DNA of 64,000 nt from Pyrinomonadaceae bacterium (GCA_028284415.1 JANQRU010000007.1:434001-498000), one strand, 5' to 3'; positions 33,106 through 43,446 are shown, numbered from the stretch's first letter. A program made the numbers and translations. Notes: generated from the sequence alone by a model not told the origin.

Positions 33106-33546
33106 ATGAACAATGTAAAACCTAAAATTAAAGGCTTATTTTTGTCATTTTTTGCATTTTTGGTTGGTTGCTCCCAACCCGTTTTAGAGTCCCCTGAATG
33201 CATCGAATCCAGAGATTCTGTCAAAAAGTTTTATTCATATCACTTCGGCAATGATATGAAGCCAACTGCGAAAAATCTTGAGAAACGAAAAAGATTTTTG
33301 AGTGAAGAGTTGAAACAAAACTTAGAAAAAAAGACCGATAATAAAACTGATTATTTTACTCAGGCTGATCAACCACCTAAGGCTTTTCGAGTCGGGAAAT
33401 GCAAAGATGTAGCAAAAGAAAAAACACAATTTGATATTTTATTATTTTGGCGAACCGAAGAAGAAAACATTGAACGCGAGATACAAGTTGAAGCAATAAA
33501 AAAAGATAATAAATGGCTTATAAATCAAGTGAAGCCAAAAAATTAA
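33106..33546 (+). CDS. Putative lipoprotein, DUF3828-like
   Basis: 146 residues. A lipobox-like LVGC follows a hydrophobic start, suggesting an outer- or inner-membrane lipoprotein. The mature part resembles DUF3828-type proteins: ESRDSVKKFYSYHFGNDMKP with charged helices and a strand-rich end (NIEREIQVEAIKKDNKWLIN). It directly follows gatC (one-base gap) and precedes the hemolysin III gene by one base. Function unknown. Confidence 0.7.
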   Translation: MNNVKPKIKGLFLSFFAFLVGCSQPVLESPECIESRDSVKKFYSYHFGNDMKPTAKNLEKRKRFLSEELKQNLEKKTDNKTDYFTQADQPPKAFRVGKCKDVAKEKTQFDILLFWRTEEENIEREIQVEAIKKDNKWLINQVKPKN

Positions 33547-33547
33547 T

Positions 33548-34234
33548 ATGGAAGACAGATTAACTTTTTACCATCCGACAGAAGAAAAATTTAATGTAAT
33601 ATCACACGGCGTGGGCTTAATTTTAAGTGTTATCGCTCTGATTTTATTGATAACCTATGCAATCTCGGATGGAACTATTTGGCACATCATAAGTTTTAGT
33701 ATTTACGGCACAAGCCTCGTGATTTTATATACAGCTTCGACGCTCTATCATTATGTTCAAGAACCAAAATTACGTTACAAATTGAACATCTTTGATCACG
33801 CAGCTATTTACGTTTTAATCGCGGGTTCTTATACACCTTTTACGATGAACGTAATAAATGGCACGCTTGGTTGGACGCTTTTTGGAATAGTCTGGGTAAT
33901 TGCGATCATAGGCGTTACACTTAAATTATTCTTTACAGGAAAATACGGAAAAATTTCAACGGTCGCATATATTTTGATGGGATGGATGGGGATTTTTGGA
34001 TTGGAAACGTTAATTCTGAACCTTCCGATAGAAGCTGTTGTATGGCTCGTTGCAGGTGGAATCGCTTACACCATTGGAGCAGTTCTTTACAGCCTCAAAA
34101 TGGTAAAGTTCAATCACGCGATATTTCATGTATTTGTCTTACTTGGTAGTATTTGCCATTTTATGTCCGTGTTTTTATATGTTTTGCCACATCAATCAAA
34201 TATAGCCCAAAATATCGAAATAATTGTTAAATAA
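33548..34234 (+). CDS. Hemolysin III family (YqfA/PAQR) membrane protein
   Basis: 228 residues with seven predicted membrane helices and the PAQR/HlyIII metal-site pattern: [16 protein letters not shown] with His near the first helix, [25 protein letters not shown] (Asp/His pair) and [18 protein letters not shown] near the end. Members are membrane proteins of the hydrolase-like CREST/PAQR superfamily; a hemolysin role is not established generally. It is cotranscribed in the gatC-gatA run. Confidence 0.92.
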   Translation: MEDRLTFYHPTEEKFNVISHGVGLILSVIALILLITYAISDGTIWHIISFSIYGTSLVILYTASTLYHYVQEPKLRYKLNIFDHAAIYVLIAGSYTPFTMNVINGTLGWTLFGIVWVIAIIGVTLKLFFTGKYGKISTVAYILMGWMGIFGLETLILNLPIEAVVWLVAGGIAYTIGAVLYSLKMVKFNHAIFHVFVLLGSICHFMSVFLYVLPHQSNIAQNIEIIVK

Positions 34235-34239
34235 ATTTA

Positions 34240-35646
34240 ATGAGTGAAATTAAATCAAATATAGAAAAAACTTTAGATAATGCCGAAAAATTAAACGGCG
34301 AACTCAATTCTTTTTTATCAATTGAGAAAAATTACGCATTAAAACGTGCTGAAGAAGTCGAGAACTCTTCTGCTGAAGAGCAGCAAAGCCTGCGAGGAAA
34401 AGCAATCGCCGTTAAAGACAATATCTGCACGACCGGAATGCAAACTACTTGTGGCTCAAGAATTTTAGGTAATTATCAGCCACAGTATGATGCAACTGCG
34501 GTTACAAAACTGAAAGAAGCCGGAGCAATCATTGTCGGTAAAACAAATATGGATGAATTCGCAATGGGTTCTTCCAACGAAAACTCGGCTTTTGGGACAG
34601 TCAAAAATCCTTGGGACACAGAAAAAGTTCCGGGGGGAAGTTCGGGTGGTTCAGCAGTTGCTGTAGCATCAGGTGTTGTACGAGCTAGCCTTGGTTCAGA
34701 AACCGGCGGTTCAGTGCGGCAACCTGCGTCTTTTTGTGGAATTGTTGGTTTGAAATCTACGTATGGAAGAATTTCCCGCTTTGGTCTTGTTGCATTCGCG
34801 TCTTCATTAGATCAGATCGGTATTTTCGGACAAAAATCAAAAGATGTTGCTGAAGTTTTGGCTGTGATTTCCGGGCGTGATAAAAATGATTCAACAACGG
34901 CTGACGTATCTGTACCTGATTATTCAAGTGAGCTAGATAAAGATATTTCGGGTAAGAAGCTTGGTATTCCAAGAGCATTGTTTGGCGAAGGGTTAGACGA
35001 TGAAGTTCGTGATTCGGTTGAAAGTGCTATCGCCAATTATGAGAAATTAGGAGCTGAAATTGTTGATGTTGAACTTCCCCACTCAAAATATTCAATCGCA
35101 GTTTATTACATAATCGCTACTGCCGAAGCTTCTTCGAACTTGGCGAGGTTTGATGGCGTGCGTTATGGATTTCGGGTGGAAGATACTCACGAATTGCGTA
35201 AGATGTATATGAAAACCCGCGAAGAAGGTTTTGGTGCAGAAGTTAAACGCAGAATTATGCTCGGAACTTACGTCCTTTCGAGTGGTTATTACGATGCATA
35301 TTATGCTAAAGCTCAAAAGGTACGAACTCTTTTGAAACAAGACTTTTCTAAAGCGTTTGAAAAATGTGATGCAGTTTTAACCCCAACTTCACCGACAACT
35401 GCTTTCAAAATCGGCGAAAAATCAGATGATCCTTTGGCGATGTATCTGAGCGATATTTATACGGCTTCGGCAAATTTAGCAAGCATTCCGGGAATTTCCG
35501 TGCCATGCGGTTTATCTTCTGAAAAGATGCCGATTGGATTACAACTTGTTGGCAAGCCTTGGTCGGAAGATACCTTGTTAAATCTGGCAAGCGTATATGA
35601 GAATGAATATCCGCTTAAAGAAAAACCTCAGATATTTGCTGAATAA
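34240..35646 (+). CDS. gatA: Glutamyl-tRNA(Gln)/aspartyl-tRNA(Asn) amidotransferase subunit A
   Basis: 468 residues, the amidase subunit that releases ammonia from glutamine. The Ser-cisSer-Lys triad is visible in [14 protein letters not shown] (Lys), [17 protein letters not shown] (cis-Ser) and the nucleophile Ser in [18 protein letters not shown]. The C-terminal half ([20 protein letters not shown]) is complete. It ends the gatC run before a strong terminator. Confidence 0.97.
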   Translation: MSEIKSNIEKTLDNAEKLNGELNSFLSIEKNYALKRAEEVENSSAEEQQSLRGKAIAVKDNICTTGMQTTCGSRILGNYQPQYDATAVTKLKEAGAIIVGKTNMDEFAMGSSNENSAFGTVKNPWDTEKVPGGSSGGSAVAVASGVVRASLGSETGGSVRQPASFCGIVGLKSTYGRISRFGLVAFASSLDQIGIFGQKSKDVAEVLAVISGRDKNDSTTADVSVPDYSSELDKDISGKKLGIPRALFGEGLDDEVRDSVESAIANYEKLGAEIVDVELPHSKYSIAVYYIIATAEASSNLARFDGVRYGFRVEDTHELRKMYMKTREEGFGAEVKRRIMLGTYVLSSGYYDAYYAKAQKVRTLLKQDFSKAFEKCDAVLTPTSPTTAFKIGEKSDDPLAMYLSDIYTASANLASIPGISVPCGLSSEKMPIGLQLVGKPWSEDTLLNLASVYENEYPLKEKPQIFAE

Positions 35647-35653
35647 GACAAAA

Positions 35654-35692
35654 AAAGAGTGGAAATCAATACGTGATTTCCACTCTTTCTTT
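35654..35692 (+). terminator. Terminator after gatA
   Basis: Perfect 15-bp stem (AAAGAGTGGAAATCA and its complement), loop ATACG, followed by TCTTT. Its tail points toward the convergent GGDEF-EAL gene end at 35711. Confidence 0.92.
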
Positions 35693-35710
35693 ATACAACT
35701 GTTAAATTCT

Positions 35711-37939
35711 TTATACGTCACCAAGCTGAAGAATCGTATCGGGTTGTTTGTGTTTTAACACAGGGATGTCTGACATTGGCATAATGTTTCTCCAACGTAG
35801 TTTATCTTCAAGTATTGCTTCTGCTTCATCTAATGGCACTGGTTTTGAGAACAAGAACCCTTGTCCGTATTCTGTGCCAAGTATTCTTAATTGATGCAAT
35901 TGATGAATTGTTTCGATTCCTTCGGCAATTACATTCAAACCTAAGGCTTTTGCAAGTGCAACAACCGTTCTGACGATCTCGCCGTTTTCACTTCCGCCTT
36001 CCATCGAACTTACAAAAGAACGGTCAATTTTTAATGTATCAATTGGAAAACGGTGTAAATAACTGAGCGATGAATATCCTGTACCAAAGTCATCAATACT
36101 TAGCTGAACTCCAACTCTCTTAAGTTGTTTCAGAATTGATATTGCAGCTTCTGCGTTATCCATTACAGCACTTTCGGTTATCTCCAATTTCAGAGACATT
36201 GGAGCAATGCCTGTTTCGCTTAAAATCTGCTTTACTTGAGCCACCAGATCATCTTGTGCAAAATGTTTACCGGAAAGATTTACGCTGATCATCAGATTCT
36301 GATTATCAGGTGCCATTTCTTTCCATTTAGCTAATTTTCTGCATGAATCTCTCAACATCCAGATGGTCATTGGAATAATTAATCCTGTCTTTTCGCTAAC
36401 AGGAATAAATTCTCCCGGCGAAACTAATCCGCGTTTAGGATGAATCCAACGCATCAAAGCCTCGAAACCTATAACCTTCATTGTCTCAAGAGAAATTATC
36501 GGTTGATAGAATGCTACTAATTCGTTTCGCTCAAGTGCATATCTTAGGTCTGTTTCAGTCTGTAATAAATTAACGGCACGGGCATGCATAGTCTGGTCAA
36601 ACAGTACAAACGGTTTTTCGCACGATTTGGCTTCGTACATCGCTATGTCCGAATCACGAATTAGATCATCAACATTTTCATAATTCTGATCACAAATGGC
36701 GACACCTATCGCAAAACTCGTAAATATGCTTTTTCCGTCTATGCTAAAGGATTTATTGAATTTACGTGTAATTATCTGAATGTAGCTGATTACTTCTTCT
36801 TTTTTAGAAATATCTTTAAGTATGATGCCAAATTCATCGCCGCTGAAGCGTGCGACCATATCATCTTCTCTTACCGAATTTAATAACCTTTCAGCCACTT
36901 CCAGAATGAGTTTGTCACCGGAGCTATGTCCCAGACTCTCATTAATAGTTTTGAAACGATTTAGGTCGAGAGAAAGTATAGTAAAACATTTATTTTTGTC
37001 AGCTTTGTATCTCTCAAGCAAAAACCCTGTTCGCTCAACGAATTGGTTGCGATTAGGAAGGTCTGTCAGAGAATCGTGATACGCGGCGTGCTTAAATTTC
37101 TCTCTACTGTCTCGAAGTGCTTTTTCGGTGATTTCCTGCTGAGCAATGTGCTTTTGAAGCTCTTCAACATGTTGTTCAGCAAGTTCGGCACGTTCTCTTT
37201 CTGCCTGTTCAGCTTTTGCAGAAGTTTTTCGAACATCGTCAATATATCGCTTGTAGGTAAAATAGATTACACCTACAACGACAATAGATACGAGGATAAA
37301 TACCGTGTCAAAATTGTATAAAGCTCTTACCATTAATCCCGCAATTACGGACCCTAATATATAAATGACCAAAGCATTCAAGCTATAGTGATACCACGTT
37401 CGCCAAAAGTTTTTTTCACTTTTAAGAGAAATAAACAAAGAAGTGATTAAAGAATAAAATAAAAATTGTGAAACACCGATCAGTAGAACTAATACTGCCA
37501 AGTCAGTTACATTTGCTGATTTACTTGCATCAGTTATCGAACCGAATCCTTGAGTAGCAATCAAAGCCGTACAAAGTGTTGCAATCGCTGCGACAGCTCC
37601 ATTTAACAAAATTGTCGAATTTTTTATGTTTATGCCCTTTCGCCTGAAGCTAAATGAAGTTATTACCACTTCGACCATTGCGAGCAAAACAGCAACCGCT
37701 CCCCCATAGATCAGAAGAGCGACCATAATAAGTATATCTGAAAAACTTATGTGAATTTTAGTTCTTGGAATTTGTAAATGAGAAGCAGCACTAAAAAATA
37801 CTGTAGCGATGATAAGACATAGAAGATTTATGTCAGGTTTCGGAAATGAAAAACCATAAACAGAATAACCAACTGCCCCCATCGCTAAGGACAGTGTTAT
37901 CCAAAATAAAAGTTTATAAGCTTTTTCTTTTCCGGTCAC
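35711..37939 (-). CDS. GGDEF-EAL domain c-di-GMP protein with membrane sensor
   Basis: 742 residues with a GTG start (37939). About seven membrane helices fill residues about 10-230, then a coiled coil (SAKAEQAERERAELAEQHVEEL). A GGDEF domain follows (HDSLTDLPNRNQF, with the active-site variant SGDEF in ARFSGDEFGIIL), then a complete EAL domain (GFEALMRWIHPKRG, NLSGKHFAQDDLV, IDDFGTGYSSLSYLHRF, DRSFVSSM, GIETIHQLHQLRILGTEYGQ). The EAL half keeps the catalytic set and should hydrolyse c-di-GMP; the SGDEF cyclase site is compatible with activity. The N-terminal region may sense a membrane-associated signal. Confidence 0.93.
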   Translation of the reverse strand: MTGKEKAYKLLFWITLSLAMGAVGYSVYGFSFPKPDINLLCLIIATVFFSAASHLQIPRTKIHISFSDILIMVALLIYGGAVAVLLAMVEVVITSFSFRRKGINIKNSTILLNGAVAAIATLCTALIATQGFGSITDASKSANVTDLAVLVLLIGVSQFLFYSLITSLFISLKSEKNFWRTWYHYSLNALVIYILGSVIAGLMVRALYNFDTVFILVSIVVVGVIYFTYKRYIDDVRKTSAKAEQAERERAELAEQHVEELQKHIAQQEITEKALRDSREKFKHAAYHDSLTDLPNRNQFVERTGFLLERYKADKNKCFTILSLDLNRFKTINESLGHSSGDKLILEVAERLLNSVREDDMVARFSGDEFGIILKDISKKEEVISYIQIITRKFNKSFSIDGKSIFTSFAIGVAICDQNYENVDDLIRDSDIAMYEAKSCEKPFVLFDQTMHARAVNLLQTETDLRYALERNELVAFYQPIISLETMKVIGFEALMRWIHPKRGLVSPGEFIPVSEKTGLIIPMTIWMLRDSCRKLAKWKEMAPDNQNLMISVNLSGKHFAQDDLVAQVKQILSETGIAPMSLKLEITESAVMDNAEAAISILKQLKRVGVQLSIDDFGTGYSSLSYLHRFPIDTLKIDRSFVSSMEGGSENGEIVRTVVALAKALGLNVIAEGIETIHQLHQLRILGTEYGQGFLFSKPVPLDEAEAILEDKLRWRNIMPMSDIPVLKHKQPDTILQLGDV

Positions 37940-38082
37940 AATTTTATTTCTGTTATTACTAGAAGAATTGAAAAGTAGGGGTACTTGAAAAGTAAGATGT
38001 GTGAAGTGTGTTTTTAACTAAGGCTCAAAGTGATACTTTTTTGCCACTATTATTATATGTTTAATATTGTTTAATGTCTAGA

Positions 38083-38138
38083 AAAAAAACACCTTTTCAA
38101 GTATTTTGTGTAAAAAACTTTTCAAAAGGTGTTTTTTT
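38083..38138. terminator. Bidirectional terminator
   Basis: 15-bp stem (AAAAAAACACCTTTT and its complement) with a 26-base loop and T/A runs on both sides, downstream of the subtilase gene. Confidence 0.85.
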
Positions 38139-38152
38139 CTATTTTGGTTGTG

Positions 38153-40837
38153 TTAGTTATCTCCCGTAACTAGTACGTTCGATGCACTTCTAACTTCATC
38201 ACTCTTCAACTTTCTATCTGACATCATTATGCCGTCACTCATCATGATTCCATCTCCGAATACCGAGCCGTCAGGCATATTTATAGAGCAAAGCTGTGAG
38301 CTGTAATCTATAAACAAAGTACCGTCGGCAATAGTTCTACCATCACTCATCATGATTCCGTCTGACATCATGATTCCGTCTGACATCATCTTTCTATCTG
38401 ACATCATCTTTCTATCTGACATCATGATTCCATCTGACATTACCATTCCATCGCTCATCATCATACCCATGTCATACACTTTCTGATATTTTGTGATGAG
38501 TTCTGCCCCTTTAGCATACCCTGTATTGAGCATGATACCTTGAGACCAATCAAACCATTCACCTGCAATCATGGTCTTAGGAATTGGTGGAATACAGAAT
38601 GTTTCTGAGCAGAATGTCATCATTGTAGTCCCAAGTGGAGTCGGACTAGGTAAATCTTGTCTAATTCTTTGAACAAGTCTTCCTGCTCCATCCACATTCA
38701 ATAATCCTGCACCCTGCTCTAATTGGTTAAATCCGGCAAGCGGCTGAGCGGTGTACATCAAGCTCATTTTAACCATATTTGGTGTAAGCTTAGGATTAGT
38801 TTGTAATAACAAAGCTACTGCACCTGAAACGATCGGTGCTGCCATTGAAGTCCCGCTTAGTTCCATCAATTCTTCATTTGGTGAAACTGCTGAAGCTAAG
38901 CTAATTTGTGGATAACTATCAACTAAGCTACTTACTCTTGATTGAGCGGCAACAACTCTGTTACCCGGTGCAACTATGTCAGGTTTAACTAAATTGTCAT
39001 AGTTTTTAACACCATCATCATCTACCCAATAAGAACGTGTCGGTCCACGTGAACTGAAGGTTGTCACACCATCATCACTTCTTCCATGAGTTTGGAAAGT
39101 ATTTGCGGCACCAACCGTTATAGCTGATGGCTCATTCCCAGGTGAATGGATACGACCATAAACTTTGTTTCCACTTGCATCTTTTCCGTCATTTCCGGCG
39201 GCTACTACTACTACCACTCCTGCATCTACGAGTCTTCTGACTGCTCGACACAAAGGATCGTTTCGATAGGATTCGATTGCCGGTGTTCCTAAACTTAAAT
39301 TTGCTACCTTGATGTTGTATTTGTCTTTGATTTTTAAGATTTTGTTTAAGGCTTGTAATGTGCCTGAAACTGTTCCAACGCCGTTTTTGTCTAATACCCG
39401 TAAATCAATTAGATTTGCGTGTTTAGCAATACCTATGTACGGTGCGAATTTTGAAGAATAACGATCTGTACCAGCAGCAAGAGCAGCAACGTGTGTTCCG
39501 TGTCCGTAAAGATCATCTACCGTTCCTTCACCTGTAAAATCTTTGTTATAAACAACTCTGTTTGGTGCTCCATCAGTCGAACCAATAAACATTTTGTGTG
39601 AATCTGTAATACCTGAATCTAAAACAGCTATACCAATGCCATCACCGTATGTGTCTGATTCACCCCATAGTTCGCGTAAATCGGCTGCACCTGATGTTTC
39701 TTCAATATGGCTGACTATTTTTGGTGTACTTGATGATGGTTGTTTCCAAGAATCCCACCAGTTTGATGCTTGAACCGTTGAATCATTAGAAGAATTATCT
39801 GAGCTTGTTGATGGAGGTGGTGAGCTTGAGTTGTCATTTTTATTTCCATCGTTTCCCTTATCATCTTTCTTTTTCTTTTTCTTCTTCTTTTGAGTACTTT
39901 TAACTTGTTTATTTAGTGAAAGATGTTTGGCGACATTATTTCCTGCCACACTTTCGATCAATCCGACTCTCATTTCTACTTCCATCACATTGAGAGCGGA
40001 CATTTTACTAATTATCTTGACTTGATTGTTTTTGAGAACACTTGCTAGCTGAGAATTATTGATGTTATCAGCCTGTAAAATAATCTTAACTTTTTCATTC
40101 GGATTCCTTGTGCCAATGATTTGTCTTAGATCAGGCGACACTTTATCACCAACAAAACTGTAGCGTTCGTCTTCCGTTTCTTTTTTGTCAGATTTATCAA
40201 AAGTGATCTTCGCAAAGTGCTTGCTAAAATCTTTATCTTGCTCTATCTGATTTTCGAAGTCTTGAGCTGTTGAAATCCCAACTACTTGAATTTTCTCTTC
40301 AGCTACGGCGTTTCTTAAAACTTTAGCTATTTCAGCTTGCTGAGGCATTTTACCCAAAGCTCCCGAAATGTTTTCGACAGCAAGGACGATCTTCCCTTTT
40401 GAATTTTCAACGTCTGAAACTACTTCGTTTAGTTTCTCAATTGCCTGCTCGGTGCTTTCGCTATCATTAAATATCTGATAAACGTTCAATTTCCAGACTT
40501 TTTTATCTGTCAATTTTGCAGCAACTTCAGCCAACAAAGTATCAAAATCCATGTTGCTGTCTTCTATCAAAACGGGGTTTTTAACAGAAGTACCTTTTAA
40601 TGAATCAGCTACCTTTTTGGCTTCAGCTATATAATATGGTTCATAATTGAATTGTCCTTTGCGAACAAGTTCAGTTATATCTTGTACATATTTATTGGTA
40701 ACGCTTATCGCTGATTTTTTTGAATCTTCAACACGTGGTTTCGAATCATAGGTCGTTTGCCCTATAACGAACCCTGGCATCAACAAAGATGCTATTAGAA
40801 GCATTGAAATTGTAGTGGAAGTTTTTAAGAATTTCAT
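38153..40837 (-). CDS. Secreted subtilisin-like serine peptidase (S8) with MSDG repeats
   Basis: 894 residues from the ATG at 40837 (AGAGG ribosome site); an upstream frame to 40873 is less likely. Signal peptide about 1-27, a long prodomain-like region (about 40-310), a lysine run (TQKKKKKKKKDDKG) with a Ser/Asn linker, then the S8 domain: Asp in IAVLDSGITDSHK, His in GHGTHVAALAAG, the oxyanion Asn in VVVAAGNDGKD and the Ser in LSGTSMAAPIVSG. The C-terminal 130 residues are a repeat array (see 38203). It is expected to be exported and self-processed. Confidence 0.92.
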   Translation of the reverse strand: MKFLKTSTTISMLLIASLLMPGFVIGQTTYDSKPRVEDSKKSAISVTNKYVQDITELVRKGQFNYEPYYIAEAKKVADSLKGTSVKNPVLIEDSNMDFDTLLAEVAAKLTDKKVWKLNVYQIFNDSESTEQAIEKLNEVVSDVENSKGKIVLAVENISGALGKMPQQAEIAKVLRNAVAEEKIQVVGISTAQDFENQIEQDKDFSKHFAKITFDKSDKKETEDERYSFVGDKVSPDLRQIIGTRNPNEKVKIILQADNINNSQLASVLKNNQVKIISKMSALNVMEVEMRVGLIESVAGNNVAKHLSLNKQVKSTQKKKKKKKKDDKGNDGNKNDNSSSPPPSTSSDNSSNDSTVQASNWWDSWKQPSSSTPKIVSHIEETSGAADLRELWGESDTYGDGIGIAVLDSGITDSHKMFIGSTDGAPNRVVYNKDFTGEGTVDDLYGHGTHVAALAAGTDRYSSKFAPYIGIAKHANLIDLRVLDKNGVGTVSGTLQALNKILKIKDKYNIKVANLSLGTPAIESYRNDPLCRAVRRLVDAGVVVVVAAGNDGKDASGNKVYGRIHSPGNEPSAITVGAANTFQTHGRSDDGVTTFSSRGPTRSYWVDDDGVKNYDNLVKPDIVAPGNRVVAAQSRVSSLVDSYPQISLASAVSPNEELMELSGTSMAAPIVSGAVALLLQTNPKLTPNMVKMSLMYTAQPLAGFNQLEQGAGLLNVDGAGRLVQRIRQDLPSPTPLGTTMMTFCSETFCIPPIPKTMIAGEWFDWSQGIMLNTGYAKGAELITKYQKVYDMGMMMSDGMVMSDGIMMSDRKMMSDRKMMSDGIMMSDGIMMSDGRTIADGTLFIDYSSQLCSINMPDGSVFGDGIMMSDGIMMSDRKLKSDEVRSASNVLVTGDN
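38203..38466 (-). repeat. Met-Ser-Asp-Gly hexapeptide repeat array in the subtilase
   Basis: In the subtilase C-terminus an 18-base unit recurs: MMSDGI and MMSDRK, with variants such as MVMSDG, TIADGT and VFGDGI, about a dozen copies in two blocks. The DNA copies are near identical in the core (38341-38460), showing recent unit duplication or conversion. Structure unknown; possibly a beta-helical or surface-attachment tail. Confidence 0.85.
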
Positions 40838-41100
40838 ATTTGACCTCTTTGTATTTGACTTATTTGTGTGCATTCAAATAATTCTCGCTAATTTATAAAG
40901 CAAAGCTTGTGCCACTTTTTGACACTCTTAAAACCCCTATAAATACTGGCTTTTAAGCTACTTAGCTAGATGTTGTGTCAAATTCAGTCAGTCAATCGGT
41001 CAATCTGAATGAATCAATCATTCAATCTGACACAAAAAGAAAGACGAGCAAGAAAATCTCTTGCTCGTCTTTCTTAAATGTTTGGTTTATAGATCGAAGT
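40838..41100. other. Spacer with TCAATC-rich repeats and a terminator
   Basis: It holds the subtilase promoter region, a degenerate tandem of TCAATC-type units at 40983-41030 (GTCAATCG, GTCAATCT, AATCAATC, TTCAATCT) bounded by TGTGTCA and TGACACA, and the terminator hairpin at 41037-41075. Confidence 0.5.
41037..41075. terminator. Terminator of the oligopeptidase B gene
   Basis: Perfect 17-bp stem (AAGAAAGACGAGCAAGA and complement), loop AAATC, just past the stop at 41101 on the minus strand. Confidence 0.92.
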
Positions 41101-43263
41101 TTATTTCTTAATCCCAACTTGGCTCAAAGCGTATGCATAATTAAATGCAATTTCTTTGTAGCGATCATATCTTCCGCTTGAACCGCCGTGTCCACCACCC
41201 ATATTTGTTTTAAGCAGGACTTCAGCATCATTGGTCATATGATCTCGAACCTTCGCCGCAAATTTTGCTCCTTCCCAATATGGAACTTGGGAATCCCAAA
41301 GCGAAACTTCGATAAGCATATTCGGATAACCTTGTTTTGCAATATTGTCATACGGCGAATATTTACGCATATAATCGTATGCTTCTTTCTCGTTCGGATT
41401 TCCCCATTCGATCCATTCCTGGGTTGTTAAAGGAAGGGTTTCATCAAGCATCGTGTTCAAAACATCTACGAATGGAACTTGAACGATTGCCGCTTTGAAG
41501 GTTTTTGGCGACATATTTACAACTCCGCCCATCAACAATCCGCCAGCACTTCCTCCTTGAATAATTGTTCTATCAGCCGATGAATATTTGTTTTTATGCA
41601 ACCATTTTGCCGAATCGATGAAATCGTAGAACGTATTTAACTTCTTAAACATACGTCCATCTTGTCGCCATTTTTCGCCCAGTTCCGAACCGCCACGAAT
41701 GTGTGCGATTGCGTAAATCATACCGCGATCAACAAGACTCAGACGTGCCGATGAGAATGAAGGTGTCATCGAATAGCCGTAAGAACCATAAGCATAAAGA
41801 AGCAAAGGTGCTTTGCCGTCGAGTTTCGTTCCTTTTTTCATTACAAGCGAAATCGGAACTTTTACGCCGTCGCGTGCATCTGCCCAAACTCTTTTTGTTA
41901 CATATTCGGATTTATCGTAACCGCCGAGAACTTCTTGTTGCTTCAAGATTTTGGTTTTGCCTGTTTTCAAATTGTATTCAATTGTCGAACCGGGCGTAAT
42001 CATCGAAGCATAATAATAACGAATCGTGTCCGTTTCAAACTCCGCATTTCCGCCAGCCATTCCCATTGTGTAAACTTCTTCGTCGGTTTCAAGGCGTTTT
42101 GATTTGCCCGCTTCCAAATCCATCAAACGCAAATACTCCAAACCGTTTTCGAGTTCGGAAACAACTGCATAACCATCAAAGAAACTAACGCCTTCAATTT
42201 TAATTTCAGGATTGTGCGGTATAAATTCTTTCCAATTTTTCTCAGACGGGTTTTTAATCGGAGCTTTTACAACACGATTATTTTCCGCATTTTTGTTAGT
42301 TGTGATGTAAAACTCACCCTTGTAATGATCAACATCATATTCGTGATCTTTCTCACGCGGAAGAATCATTTTCAATTTTGAATTCGGTTTATCAGCAGGG
42401 ATGTAATGATATTCATCCATCGTCGCCGCACCAACATTCAATAAAATCATCTTTCTATCACGCGAACGTCCTGCATAGATGTTAAACAGAACGTCCTTTT
42501 CCTGATAAAGCAATTCACTCTTATTTTTCTTAACGTCATGTCGCCAAAACTCATCCGAACGTTTGTGAACTTCGTCTTCAGCAGTTATGAAAAGGGTATT
42601 GTTATCACTTGCCCAATTAACAGTTGTTACACGCTCAATTTTATTCGGCAAAGTTTTCCCTGTTCGCAAATCTTTTATCTGCAAGGTGTATTGGCGATAA
42701 CCAACCGTATCAACTAAATAAGCAAGCAAATTTCCATCATCGCTAACCGTTAACCTTCTGATCGAATAAAATTTATAGCCTTTCGCCATCTCGTTTTGAT
42801 CCAAAAGAACTTCTTCGTTCTTTTTATCAAAAGTTTTGGCACGCATATAAACTGGATAGTTTTTGCCCTCAATGGTTTTTGTGTAATACCAATAATCGCC
42901 GTATTTATAAGGCACGCTGAGATCAGTCTGCTTGATGCGTCCGACAATCTCATCGTAGATTTTGTCAGTCAGCTTGTTATAAGGCTTCATCATCGCATCC
43001 GTGTAAGCATTTTCCGCTTCGAGATATTCCATGATCTCAGGGCGTTTTTTCTTATCACTACGGTCACGCATCCAATGATAATTATCAACGACCTCATAGC
43101 CGTGAATTTTTGTAACTTTCGGAACTTTTTTCGCAACAGGTGGCTTCATTTTTTCGTTATCTGATTTCGTAAAATTATTACTATTCGATTGTGCAACAAT
43201 AACTGTGTTACCGATCACAATCACTATAAATACAAAGGATAAAACATAAAGTATCTCACGCAT
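41101..43263 (-). CDS. ptrB: Oligopeptidase B-type prolyl oligopeptidase, exported
   Basis: 720 residues from the ATG at 43263, which has a strong AGAAGGAGAAG ribosome site; the frame upstream to 43398 is not used. A signal peptide (about 1-24) is followed by a beta-propeller (about 70-450) and the alpha/beta hydrolase domain with the nucleophile in IQGGSAGGLLMGGVVN, the Asp in VSLWDSQVPYWEGAKF and the His in MGGGHGGSSGRYDRYKE. These are oligopeptidase B features; such enzymes cut after Arg/Lys in short peptides. An exported form is typical of several soil lineages. Confidence 0.93.
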   Translation of the reverse strand: MREILYVLSFVFIVIVIGNTVIVAQSNSNNFTKSDNEKMKPPVAKKVPKVTKIHGYEVVDNYHWMRDRSDKKKRPEIMEYLEAENAYTDAMMKPYNKLTDKIYDEIVGRIKQTDLSVPYKYGDYWYYTKTIEGKNYPVYMRAKTFDKKNEEVLLDQNEMAKGYKFYSIRRLTVSDDGNLLAYLVDTVGYRQYTLQIKDLRTGKTLPNKIERVTTVNWASDNNTLFITAEDEVHKRSDEFWRHDVKKNKSELLYQEKDVLFNIYAGRSRDRKMILLNVGAATMDEYHYIPADKPNSKLKMILPREKDHEYDVDHYKGEFYITTNKNAENNRVVKAPIKNPSEKNWKEFIPHNPEIKIEGVSFFDGYAVVSELENGLEYLRLMDLEAGKSKRLETDEEVYTMGMAGGNAEFETDTIRYYYASMITPGSTIEYNLKTGKTKILKQQEVLGGYDKSEYVTKRVWADARDGVKVPISLVMKKGTKLDGKAPLLLYAYGSYGYSMTPSFSSARLSLVDRGMIYAIAHIRGGSELGEKWRQDGRMFKKLNTFYDFIDSAKWLHKNKYSSADRTIIQGGSAGGLLMGGVVNMSPKTFKAAIVQVPFVDVLNTMLDETLPLTTQEWIEWGNPNEKEAYDYMRKYSPYDNIAKQGYPNMLIEVSLWDSQVPYWEGAKFAAKVRDHMTNDAEVLLKTNMGGGHGGSSGRYDRYKEIAFNYAYALSQVGIKK

Positions 43264-43401
43264 TTTGCCAACTTCTCCTTCTGATAATTTTTTGTTTAAT
43301 ATCAAAATTATACACAAATTCAGTTGGTTTTGTTTCATTTTAGCTGACTTTTTACTTTTATTAATTGAGGAAAGAAAATCATCAAAGACCAACTTCATTG
43401 T

Positions 43402-43446
43402 AAAAACCGTCTCGTTTTAGTGTAGAACCAAAACTAGACGGTTTTT
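43402..43446 (-). terminator. Hairpin with A/T runs
   Basis: AAAAACCGTCT at 43402-43412 pairs with its complement at 43436-43446, with an inner GTTTT/AAAAC helix. On the minus strand it ends in a T-run and could terminate readthrough from the gene at 43756. Confidence 0.7.

Noticed and set aside
33548..34234. Naming the hemolysin III protein a toxin
   Set aside because: The family is mostly membrane PAQR-like proteins without proven hemolytic action, and the gene sits in a housekeeping operon.
40975..41035. CRISPR-like array in the TCAATC-rich stretch
   Set aside because: Units are only 6-8 bases, degenerate and without spacers.
43264..43398. N-terminal 45-residue extension of the oligopeptidase B frame
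   Set aside because: The downstream ATG at 43263 has a strong ribosome site and starts a proper signal peptide; the extension has neither.
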